A stretch of DNA of 64,000 bases from Fusobacterium ulcerans ATCC 49185 (lineage in GTDB: Bacteria; Fusobacteriota; Fusobacteriia; Fusobacteriales; Fusobacteriaceae). The notes under the pieces were generated by a model, which was not told where the DNA came from, made no database searches, and was given only the letters and a program-made list of their open reading frames with translations. Both the position numbers and the translations under genes were made by a program. Shown one piece after another: positions 15,313 to 23,613 of the stretch (its first letter is position 1; each line of letters starts with the position of its first letter). The stretch covers positions 1,550,001 through 1,614,000 of the forward strand of contig NZ_LR215979.1 of NCBI RefSeq assembly GCF_900683735.1, read 5' to 3'.

Positions 15313-16440
15313 TTATTTAATTCCCATCCAATTTGCTATGACAATTTTTTGAACTTCTGAAGTTCCTTCATATATTTCAGTAACTTTAGCATCTCTCATC
15401 ATTCTTTCAACAGGGTATTTCTTTAAATATCCATTACCACCAAGAAGCTGTACTGCTTTTTCTGTTACTTGCATTGCTGTTTCTGAAGCAAGGAACTTTG
15501 CCATCGAAGCCATATACCCATAATCTTCTCCTCTGTCTTTCATATCAGCTGCCTGATAAGCCAAAAGTCTAACCGCATTTATTCTAGTTTGTAAATCAGC
15601 TATTAAAAATTGTGTATTTTGAAATTGAGATACTTTTTTTCCATTAACTTCTCTTTCTTTTACATATTTTATTGCTTCATCTAAAGCACCCTGAGCTAGT
15701 CCCACAGCTTGTGCTGCTACTCCTATTCTCCCACCATTCAGTGTACTCATAGCTATTTTGAATCCTTCTCCCTCTTTTCCCAATAAATTTTCTTTAGGCA
15801 CTGCACAGTTTTCAAATATAAGCTTGCAAGTAGACGAACCTCTTACTCCCATCTTATCTTCTGGTTCTCCTATTGAAAAACCTTTTGTTCCTTTTTCTAC
15901 TATAAACGCAGATAAATTGTTTTCAGCTTTTTCCATATCTGTTTTAGCAAATACTACATATGTTTCTGCTTCAAGAGCATTAGTTATCAAAACTTTTTCT
16001 CCATTCAATATGTATTTATCTCCATCTAATACTGCTGTCACTCTTGTTCCTGCCTGAGTTTCTGTCCATCCAAATGCTCCAAGCTTTTCTCCCTTTGCCA
16101 ATGGTGCTAAAAATTCTCCTTTTTGTTTTTCGTTTCCATATTGATATATAGGCCATGCACATAGAGATGTGTGAGCTGACATTATTACACCTGTTGCTGC
16201 ACATCCTTTTGAAATTTCCTCTACAGCTGCTATATATATTTTATTATTGAGTCCAGCTCCGCCATATTTCTTATCAAAAGGTATTCCCATAAATCCTTTT
16301 TTACCCATTTTTATTAAATTTTCTATTGGTGCTTTTGCTTTTCTATCTACCTCTGCTGCTGCTGGTTTTACATATTTTTCTGTAAACTCCTTTACTTTCA
16401 AAATAAAATCCTCATGTTCTTTGTCAATTCTGAAATCCAT
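15313..16440 (-). CDS. Acyl-CoA dehydrogenase (butyryl-CoA dehydrogenase type) with altered signature
   Basis: 375 residues; FAD enzyme of the short-chain ACAD family, all three domains present: N-terminal helices, central beta domain (about 120-230) and C-terminal helices. The catalytic base is the Glu in AKVTEIYEGTSEVQKIVIANWMG. The first family signature normally reads TEPNAGSD/TDxxG; here it is GWTETQAGTRVTAVLDG, which lacks the Asp and about four to six following residues, matching the slight shortness of the protein. No etfAB, crt or thl genes flank it, so the electron acceptor is not evident. Own ribosome site (GGAGG). Confidence 0.88.
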   Translation of the reverse strand: MDFRIDKEHEDFILKVKEFTEKYVKPAAAEVDRKAKAPIENLIKMGKKGFMGIPFDKKYGGAGLNNKIYIAAVEEISKGCAATGVIMSAHTSLCAWPIYQYGNEKQKGEFLAPLAKGEKLGAFGWTETQAGTRVTAVLDGDKYILNGEKVLITNALEAETYVVFAKTDMEKAENNLSAFIVEKGTKGFSIGEPEDKMGVRGSSTCKLIFENCAVPKENLLGKEGEGFKIAMSTLNGGRIGVAAQAVGLAQGALDEAIKYVKEREVNGKKVSQFQNTQFLIADLQTRINAVRLLAYQAADMKDRGEDYGYMASMAKFLASETAMQVTEKAVQLLGGNGYLKKYPVERMMRDAKVTEIYEGTSEVQKIVIANWMGIK

Positions 16441-16682
16441 ATTATTCCTCCATCTATATTATTTACTTAATTACTTATTTTCAAGTTAATTTTAGCACAA
16501 AACATTAATAAAATAAAATTATATATTTTTATATTTAAATAATATTTTTTTATATATTTTCAGATAACTTTTATCTATGATGTTGCTGCTTTTTTAAATA
16601 CTCTTGATCTTATAGAAAATATGGGAGCTAATATTATTTTTAAAAATAATATGCTTTTATGGAAAATTATTTAAAATTTAAA

Positions 16683-16732
16683 AGTGGATGACCAAGTTTC
16701 TAAAATTTAATCTAGCTTTTTGGTCATCCACT
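16683..16732 (-). terminator. Long hairpin after the exported nucleosidase gene
   Basis: AGTGGATGACCAA pairs perfectly with TTGGTCATCCACT around a 24-base loop. It starts 15 bases past the nucleosidase stop; the minus-strand T run after it is interrupted, so termination may be moderate. Confidence 0.7.
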
Positions 16733-16746
16733 CTATATTAATAATA

Positions 16747-17610
16747 TTATTTTTCAAGCATTTTTATATATTCTTTAACTATTTTTTCTACATAATCCTG
16801 ACAATCTTTTGCTGTACTGGGATCATATTTTCCACCATTTGTTTTATTATTTGATAAAACTCTGATTGTAAGAAATGGTACTTTATATGCTTCACAAATC
16901 AAAGCAGCACTGGCAGCTTCCATTTCCTCTACACTTGATCCAAATTCTTCATGAAGCCAATTTATTCTATCAATTTCATTATTCCAGAAGTTAGCTGATG
17001 CCACAGTTCCTTCTACAACTTTTCCTCTTTTATATTGACTTTTTACTGCATTTGCAGCTTTTAAAAGCATAGGATTTCCTTCATAATAACGAACTTTTTC
17101 TGCATCTGTTCCTTCTCCAGCGCTTCCTTCAGAAGCCATTACATCCATAGGCAGCCATTCAAAAGGATTACTTCCTTCTTTTTCATTTCTAGTTAGAGTT
17201 TTAAAGTTTCCAGCATTGAATGTTCTCTTTCCTAGAACAATATCTCCAACATTTAAAGACTTGTCATGTCCTCCAGAAGTTCCCTGATTTATTATAGCTG
17301 CTGGCTTGAATCTTTCTATTGCAATAGCAGTTGCAGCAGCAGTATTTTCCATTCCCTTGCTTGTTTTAGTAACAATTACAGGATATCCTTCTAATGTCCC
17401 TATGTAGAAAATATAGTTTCCTGTTCTTTCCTCTCTTACATTTTCAAGTCTTGCAGCTAAATTTTGAGCTTCAATAGGCATAGGTCCTTGAATTATTATA
17501 GGCTGCTTTGGTACTGAATGTGATGGTACAGTTACACTTTTAACTTGTGCATAAACTGTCGAAACTGAAAGCACCATCAGCAATAAAACTTTTTTGAATA
17601 AATTTTTCAT
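16747..17610 (-). CDS. Exported nucleoside phosphorylase/nucleosidase (MTAN/PNP fold)
   Basis: 287 residues from the second of two adjacent ATGs, which is better spaced from AGGAGG. A clear signal peptide (KKVLLLMVLSVSTVYA, cleaved before Gln) places it in the periplasm. The rest has the PNP_UDP fold of methylthioadenosine/adenosylhomocysteine nucleosidase: GPMPIEAQNLAARL, INQGTSGG, and the ribose-binding EEMEAASAALICEA. The catalytic Asp that follows in MTAN (ISD) is Asn here (VLSNN). In the wider superfamily Asp suits 6-aminopurines and Asn 6-oxopurines, so inosine or guanosine may be the substrate (inference). Monogenic. Confidence 0.82.
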   Translation of the reverse strand: MKNLFKKVLLLMVLSVSTVYAQVKSVTVPSHSVPKQPIIIQGPMPIEAQNLAARLENVREERTGNYIFYIGTLEGYPVIVTKTSKGMENTAAATAIAIERFKPAAIINQGTSGGHDKSLNVGDIVLGKRTFNAGNFKTLTRNEKEGSNPFEWLPMDVMASEGSAGEGTDAEKVRYYEGNPMLLKAANAVKSQYKRGKVVEGTVASANFWNNEIDRINWLHEEFGSSVEEMEAASAALICEAYKVPFLTIRVLSNNKTNGGKYDPSTAKDCQDYVEKIVKEYIKMLEK

Positions 17611-17649
17611 CATTTCCTCCTTAGATATTTTAATATATTAGATTCTAGT

Positions 17650-17678
17650 ATAATATAATATTAATTGAACTTTGACAA
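17650..17678 (-). promoter_or_regulatory. Promoter of the exported nucleosidase gene
   Basis: Minus strand: TTGTCA, 17-base spacer, TATTAT, ending 40 bases before the start codon; back to back with the pyruvate kinase promoter. Confidence 0.6.
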
Positions 17679-17696
17679 GGTATTTTCATATATATT

Positions 17697-17725
17697 TTGT
17701 AAAATTTCAAGATTAAGGGTATAAT
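17697..17725 (+). promoter_or_regulatory. Promoter of pyruvate kinase
   Basis: TTGTAA, 17-base spacer, TATAAT; AGGAGG lies at 17782-17787 before a GTG start. Confidence 0.6.
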
Positions 17726-17794
17726 ATAATAGTATTTTAAATTCATCATAAAAGTAACTTTTTAGAAGAAAAGATATATTCAGGAGGTATTATT

Positions 17795-19204
17795 GTGAAA
17801 AAAACAAAAATAATATGTACCATTGGACCAAGCTCTGAAACAAAAGAAACTTTGAAAGAACTTCTTAAATCAGGAATGAATATGATGAGACTAAACTTCT
17901 CTCATGGTAACTATGAAGAACACAAAGAAAAAATAGATAATTTCAGGGCAGCACAAATAGAAACTGGTATCAGAGCAGCTCTTATGCTTGATATTAAAGG
18001 TCCTAAAATAAGAACTACTAAACTTAAAGATGGAAAAAATGTAAATATAGTATCTGGACAGGAATTCATTATCACTACTGACAAATCTGTAATTGGTGAT
18101 GAAAAAATGGTAGCTGTTACTTATGAAGATATTATACAGGATGTTAAAATTGGAGAAAAACTTCTTATTGATGATGGACTTTTACAATTCAGTATAAAAG
18201 AAATCATTGGAAATAAAATAATATGTATAGCTTTGAATAATGGAGAACTTGGAGAAAATAAAGGTGTCAATCTCCCAAAAGCTAAAGTAAGCCTTCCTGC
18301 TATATCTGAAAAAGATAAAAATGATCTTATTTTTGGTTGCCAGCAAGGTGTTGATTATGTCGCTGCTTCATTTATCAGAAAAGCTGATGATGTAAAAGAT
18401 GTAAGAAAAGTATTAAATGAAAATGGTGGAAAAGATATTCTTATAATATCTAAAATAGAAACTCAAGAAGGAATAGATAATTTTGATGAAATATTAAAAG
18501 TGTCTGATGGTATCATGGTAGCAAGAGGAGATCTTGGAGTAGAAATACCTATTGAAGATGTGCCTATTGCTCAAAAGATGATGATAGAAAAATGCAATGC
18601 TGTTGGAAAAGTAGTTATTACAGCTACTCAAATGCTTGATTCTATGATTAAAAATCCTAGACCTACAAGGGCAGAAGTAAATGATGTGGCTAATGCAATC
18701 CTTGATGGTACAGACTGTATTATGCTTTCTGGTGAATCTGCTAATGGTAAATATCCAGTGGAGGCAGTTAGAGTAATGACTAGAATATCAGAAAAAATTG
18801 ATCCTCTTGTTTCTAAGAAAAATTATTTTACAGAGGATATGACAATCACTACTGCTGTCACTAAAGGTACTGCTGAAATAAGTGAATCTCTTGATACAAA
18901 AGTTATAGTTGTTGCAACTCAGTCAGGTAGAGCAGCTAGAGATATGAGAAGATATTTCCCTAAAGCTGAAATTGTAGCAATTACTAATAATGAAAAAACT
19001 GCTAATCAGCTTCTTATTGTAAGAGGAATTACTCCTTTTATTGATGGACAGCCTGAAAGTCTGGATTCATTCTTCCAATTGGCAGAAAAAGTCTCTGTAG
19101 ACCTGAAACTGGCTACAAAAGATGATATTATAATAGCAAACTGTGGAGAATCTATATTTAAAGTTGGAACTACCAACTCTATAAAATTAATAAAAATAAG
19201 TTAG
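17795..19204 (+). CDS. pyk: Pyruvate kinase
   Basis: 469 residues, starting with GTG 7 bases after AGGAGG. Last step of glycolysis: phosphoenolpyruvate and ADP to pyruvate and ATP. Motifs in order: KIICTIGPSSETKETL, MNMMRLNFSHGNYEEH, the B-domain around residues 70-165, the active-site lysine motif IISKIETQEGIDNFDEIL, MVARGDLGVEIP, and VVITATQMLDSMIKNPRPTRAEVNDVANAILDG. The C-domain (about 345-469) ends without the extra PEP-utiliser domain of the Bacillus type. Monogenic with its own promoter and terminator. Confidence 0.97.
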   Translation: MKKTKIICTIGPSSETKETLKELLKSGMNMMRLNFSHGNYEEHKEKIDNFRAAQIETGIRAALMLDIKGPKIRTTKLKDGKNVNIVSGQEFIITTDKSVIGDEKMVAVTYEDIIQDVKIGEKLLIDDGLLQFSIKEIIGNKIICIALNNGELGENKGVNLPKAKVSLPAISEKDKNDLIFGCQQGVDYVAASFIRKADDVKDVRKVLNENGGKDILIISKIETQEGIDNFDEILKVSDGIMVARGDLGVEIPIEDVPIAQKMMIEKCNAVGKVVITATQMLDSMIKNPRPTRAEVNDVANAILDGTDCIMLSGESANGKYPVEAVRVMTRISEKIDPLVSKKNYFTEDMTITTAVTKGTAEISESLDTKVIVVATQSGRAARDMRRYFPKAEIVAITNNEKTANQLLIVRGITPFIDGQPESLDSFFQLAEKVSVDLKLATKDDIIIANCGESIFKVGTTNSIKLIKIS

Positions 19205-19228
19205 ATAATTTTAATAGTATATGAAAAT

Positions 19229-19282
19229 GAGAATGTTTAAGAGCAGAGTTATTTTTTCTGCTTAAAAAACATTCTCATTTTT
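19229..19282 (+). terminator. Intrinsic terminator of pyruvate kinase
   Basis: GAGAATGTTT pairs with AAACATTCTC, with an inner GCAGA/TCTGC stem, followed by T6. The symmetric A run on the other side could also stop minus-strand transcripts from the RND operon. Confidence 0.85.
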
Positions 19283-19332
19283 TAATTTTTCTTTGGATAT
19301 TTTATAATTAGAAATATAATTTTAGAAATTCT

Positions 19333-22300
19333 CTATTTTTTACTTTCTATCTCTAATTTTTTTCCATCATACACATAATCATTAAAATCTACTTTAAAGA
19401 ATAGTGCATATATTACAGGAATTATTCCAAGAGCCAGTACGGTATCAGTTGCCAGCCCAAATATCAATACTACTGCCAATGGCTGAAACAAAGGTCCTCC
19501 AAAGAAATATAGGGGCATAAGTCCCATAAGTGTAGTGGCAACTGTTAAAAATATTGGTCTTAGTCTTGACTGACACCCAAATACTATTGCATCTTGATCA
19601 TTTCTTCCTATATCATCTTTTTCTATAGTCATTTTATCCACAAGAATAATAGCGTGATTCAAAACTACCCCTGCCAGTGAAATTATTCCTATAATAGCCA
19701 TAAATCCAAGCTGAGTATTTGTACATAAAAGTCCTACTGCTATTCCTGGTATAGATAAAGGAATTACAAGCATTATTGATAATCCTTTTTTTATAGAATT
19801 AAACTGTCCTATTACCAGTAAAAACATAACCAATAATGCTGTTGGAACAGCCTGAAACAATGCTCCCTCATTTTCAGAAGAAGTTTTCATTATACCTGCT
19901 GGATAGTATTTAATTTCTGGTCCCCATTCTTTTAATTTCTCAGTAAGCCAAGGAATTATTTCATCATTCACTTCTGGGGGCGTATATCCATCTTGTATTC
20001 CTGCATCTACTTCTATTCCATATGACATATCTCTTGTATATACAAAATCTGGCACATATTCCACTTTAATATCTGCTATTTGATTAAGTGGCACTGATAC
20101 TCCTGATGGAGTCATAAACTGTATAGTTTCTATATTCGTAATATCATCTTTATATGATCTTCTTCCTTTAAGCATTATAGGAATAGTAGTACTTTTTGGC
20201 GGTGCTTCAAAATTTCTATATACAGTAGCATTTGTTCCCTGTAATATAAATTGAAGTGTTTTTCCAACTACACTATTTGATAATCCTGCTTTTTTAGCTT
20301 TTTCCTGATTTATATTTATTGTTATTCTAGGAACATCATTTCCCCAGTTATTACTTACTGCTCTTATTCCTTTTACTGTTTTTATCTTTTCTTCAAACTC
20401 TTTTGATACTTTTTTCAAAAGTTCTATATTATCAGAAACAAATACATATCCTAAATCTTTCTCTAAAGATACTCCACTTCCCATCCCTTTAGTGGTTATA
20501 TCTATTCCTGGATATTTACTCTGCATATACAGGTTAATTTCAGAACTTAGTTTTTTTATTATTCTATAATCTGTGACATTATACATTACATAGGCATATT
20601 CTGGAAGCCTTGTTTCAGGCTGATAACTTGTAGAATATTTAGGAGCTCCTCCACCTATAAATATTCCCCAGCTCAATATTCCTTGTTTCCTATATTTTTT
20701 ATCTGTACCTCCAGTAGTTATATAGTTCCACAAAGAAGGCGAAAGAGGTTCCTGTTCTCCAGTACTGTAATTTTTCTTTACAAATTCATTTAAATCCTTT
20801 ACCACTTCCGCTGTACGATTAATATCTGTTCCTTTTGGCATTCTTATATATGTAGACATTACAGGGTCTGTAGAATCAGGCATAAAGTTTTTTGGTACTA
20901 TTCCCAAAAGTACAAGTCCAAGGCAGAAAGCTCCTATTGTTATACATATGGATATCTTTTTATTCTTTAACAATGTTGTAAGAATTTTTCTGTAAATAAG
21001 GTAAGGTTTAGAATCCATATTCTGCTTGCTTCCAGATTTCACTTTCAGAAAATCATAACATAATAAAGGAATCAATGTCTGATTGATAAGCCAAGAACCA
21101 AGAAGTGCAAGTAATACAACAATTGTAAGAGGTCCTACATATTCTCCCATGTTTTCTTTATTTAATATAATGGGAGAAAAGGCTACTATTGTAGTAAGCG
21201 AACTTACAAGAAGGGGTACAGCTAATGTTTTCCCAGATTCCAGACAAGCATCCATTCTGCTTCTTCCTTCCTGCATCAGCACCATTATATTTTCTGACAT
21301 TACTACTGCATTATCTACCAGCATTCCCAAAGCAATTATTAATCCTGCCAATGTTATCTGATTTATTCCATAGCCTAGATAATATAATCCTATTATAGTA
21401 AATGCTATAGATGTTGGTGTCAGTGCTGCCACTATTAATCCAGAACGAAGCCCAAGGCACAGAAGCATTACAATTACTATTGTCACTATTGCTTGTACTA
21501 AGTTAGCTATAAAAGATGTTACTTTATCCTGTACCAGATCTGGCTGATAGTAAATCTGTCCAACTTCTATTCCAATAGGAAGTTTACTCTTAAAGTCTTT
21601 CAAGACACTTTTTATTCCTTTACTCATTACCAAAACATCTTCTTTATCTCCAAGAGATACTCCCAATGTTATAGCTTTATCTCCATTGTATGAAATCATG
21701 TAGTCTGAAGGTTCTTTATATGTCTTTTCCACTGTTGCTATCTCTTTTAAATATATAGCATTTTTTCCATTTGAATCTGTTATTATAGTATTTTCTATAT
21801 CTTTTATATTTTTAAAATTTCCTGTTGGAGATATTTTTATTCTGTAATCATCAGATACTACATCTCCTCCATTTTCTATTACATTGACATTTTGAAGCGT
21901 TTCTATTATATTGCTCATGGATATTTTAGATTGTGAAAGTCTTTCATTATCCACCTTTACATAAATAACTTCACTCTGCACCCCGCTTATATCTATTCTT
22001 CCTATCTGAGGCACTGAAAACAGAAGCTTCGCTTTCAGATTTTCAGCTGTCTTATATAATTCTTCATAGGAATAACTATCTCCACTGATTGTAAGAAGGG
22101 TTCCATATATATCTCCAAAATATGTATTAATTATTGGTGTCTGTACTCCTTCTGGCAGAGCAGGAACAACAAAGGTATTTATTCTGTTTCTCAGCTCCTG
22201 CCAGATTGGAACTAAATCTCTGTTCCCACTTTTAATATTTACATAAACATTTGATTGTCCAGGTATATTCTTTGAGTCTACATAATCTAAAGTTTCTATA

Positions 22301-22518
22301 TTCTGGATCTGATCTGCTATTTTTTTACTTACTAAATCAGCCATCTGCTTAGAAGTTGCCCCTGGCCAGTTAGTTGTTATCTGAGCTACTTTTACAGTGA
22401 ATCCTGGATCTTCTGATTTTTCTGATTTCTCATATGACATATATCCCACAAAAAGAAGAGTTATAAATATCAAATAAGTAGTTACTTTGTTTTTTAAAGC
22501 GACATCTGTAAGTTTCAT
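19333..22518 (-). CDS. RND-family efflux transporter, inner-membrane pump subunit
   Basis: 1061 residues with the RND plan: TM1 at residues 11-30, a large periplasmic loop, TM2-6 (about 330-540), a second periplasmic loop and TM7-12 (about 860-1040). The proton-relay motif in TM4 is present as IIALGMLVDNAVVMSENI. A second half begins near KKISICITIGAFCLGLVLLG. The loop lengths fit drug/hydrophobe exporters (AcrB-like) rather than heavy-metal pumps. Its ATG immediately follows the TAG of the adaptor gene, with AAGGAG inside the adaptor's end. Third gene of TolC-adaptor-pump. Confidence 0.94.
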   Translation of the reverse strand: MKLTDVALKNKVTTYLIFITLLFVGYMSYEKSEKSEDPGFTVKVAQITTNWPGATSKQMADLVSKKIADQIQNIETLDYVDSKNIPGQSNVYVNIKSGNRDLVPIWQELRNRINTFVVPALPEGVQTPIINTYFGDIYGTLLTISGDSYSYEELYKTAENLKAKLLFSVPQIGRIDISGVQSEVIYVKVDNERLSQSKISMSNIIETLQNVNVIENGGDVVSDDYRIKISPTGNFKNIKDIENTIITDSNGKNAIYLKEIATVEKTYKEPSDYMISYNGDKAITLGVSLGDKEDVLVMSKGIKSVLKDFKSKLPIGIEVGQIYYQPDLVQDKVTSFIANLVQAIVTIVIVMLLCLGLRSGLIVAALTPTSIAFTIIGLYYLGYGINQITLAGLIIALGMLVDNAVVMSENIMVLMQEGRSRMDACLESGKTLAVPLLVSSLTTIVAFSPIILNKENMGEYVGPLTIVVLLALLGSWLINQTLIPLLCYDFLKVKSGSKQNMDSKPYLIYRKILTTLLKNKKISICITIGAFCLGLVLLGIVPKNFMPDSTDPVMSTYIRMPKGTDINRTAEVVKDLNEFVKKNYSTGEQEPLSPSLWNYITTGGTDKKYRKQGILSWGIFIGGGAPKYSTSYQPETRLPEYAYVMYNVTDYRIIKKLSSEINLYMQSKYPGIDITTKGMGSGVSLEKDLGYVFVSDNIELLKKVSKEFEEKIKTVKGIRAVSNNWGNDVPRITININQEKAKKAGLSNSVVGKTLQFILQGTNATVYRNFEAPPKSTTIPIMLKGRRSYKDDITNIETIQFMTPSGVSVPLNQIADIKVEYVPDFVYTRDMSYGIEVDAGIQDGYTPPEVNDEIIPWLTEKLKEWGPEIKYYPAGIMKTSSENEGALFQAVPTALLVMFLLVIGQFNSIKKGLSIMLVIPLSIPGIAVGLLCTNTQLGFMAIIGIISLAGVVLNHAIILVDKMTIEKDDIGRNDQDAIVFGCQSRLRPIFLTVATTLMGLMPLYFFGGPLFQPLAVVLIFGLATDTVLALGIIPVIYALFFKVDFNDYVYDGKKLEIESKK

Positions 22519-23613
22519 CTAATTTTTCACTCCTTCCACCAGAGAAACTTCCTGACCATTTTGAATCTGTGAAACTCCTTTTATAACTATATATTCTCCA
22601 GATTGTATTCCATCAAGTATCTCTATTCCATTTTGATTTATCTCTCCAGTTTTTATCAATCTTCTTGCAGTATGTCCTATTCCATCATTTATATCAGTTA
22701 TTATATAGACATAGGGTCTGTTCTCTGAATCTTTTAGTATTGCTTCAAATGGAACTGTTATATTCTCTTTCTCTTTTGATTCTAAAAGTACATTGGCAGT
22801 CATTCCAACTCTTACATTTTCTGGAACATCTTCCAATTTTGCCTTTACAGGATAAGTATTCCCAAATTCATTTGACACAGTTCCTATATTAGTTATTTTC
22901 CCAGTAATAAGAGCTCCTGGAATAAAATCTATAGTCACTAATACCTTTTCTCCCTCTTTCAAAGTAGGCACTGCTGATTCAGAAACATTAAATTCCACTG
23001 TCTTATCTCCAGAAGTATTTAGTATAAATACTGGTGTCTGTGGATTTACTGATTGATTGACTTCACTTTTTACCTCTCCTATAGTTCCTTCAGCTGGTGC
23101 TTTAAGTTCTGTATATCCCAATTGAATTTTTGCTAAATCAACACTATTCTTTAAAGCATTCATTGTTGCAGCTGCTGATCTATATGAAGCTACTGCATTA
23201 TCATAACTGGCTTTTGATATACTGTTTTCGAGATACAGAGCCTGTGCTCTTTCATAACTTGATCTTGCTTCTGTATATCCTGCTTTTCCTTTTTCCAGCT
23301 CTGCCAGAGCTTTTTGATAATTTACTTTATATTCTGTAGGGTCAAGTTCTGCTAATATATCTCCTTTTTTCACATGATCTCCAAGTTGTGCCATTCTTTT
23401 TTCAATAGTTCCAGATACTCTAAAGCTAAGACTGGATAATGCTTGAGATTTTATTACTCCTACATAATTTTTAGGAATATTCTCATCTGTTTTCTTTGCA
23501 ATTTTATACACAACAGGTCTTACAGCCATATCGTATTTATATTCCTGTTCCTTTTTTCCACAAGCACTTATTACTAATGTTAAAATTGATATTATTAATA
23601 TTTTTCTTTTCAT
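22519..23613 (-). CDS. RND efflux periplasmic adaptor (MFP) lipoprotein
   Basis: 364 residues. Signal with lipobox (ILIISILTLVISACGKK, Cys 18) anchors it to the inner membrane. The barrel-sandwich (lipoyl-like) halves flank a helical hairpin of about residues 100-165: LAELDPTEYKVNYQKALAEL into the hairpin and VDLAKIQLGYTELKAPAEGTIGEV out of it. Then come the beta-barrel domain (VEFNVSESAVPTLKEGEKV) and the membrane-proximal domain (RRLIKTGEINQNGIEILDGIQSGEYIVIKG). It bridges the pump and the TolC channel. Start codon overlaps the TolC stop (TAATG). Confidence 0.93.
   Translation of the reverse strand: MKRKILIISILTLVISACGKKEQEYKYDMAVRPVVYKIAKKTDENIPKNYVGVIKSQALSSLSFRVSGTIEKRMAQLGDHVKKGDILAELDPTEYKVNYQKALAELEKGKAGYTEARSSYERAQALYLENSISKASYDNAVASYRSAAATMNALKNSVDLAKIQLGYTELKAPAEGTIGEVKSEVNQSVNPQTPVFILNTSGDKTVEFNVSESAVPTLKEGEKVLVTIDFIPGALITGKITNIGTVSNEFGNTYPVKAKLEDVPENVRVGMTANVLLESKEKENITVPFEAILKDSENRPYVYIITDINDGIGHTARRLIKTGEINQNGIEILDGIQSGEYIVIKGVSQIQNGQEVSLVEGVKN

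Noticed and set aside
16543-16674. A plus-strand frame of 43 codons ending LIENMGANIIFKNNMLLWKII between the dehydrogenase and nucleosidase genes
   Set aside because: It reads like protein but has no start codon, no ribosome site and no recognisable family; a small gene scrap or chance in AT-rich sequence.
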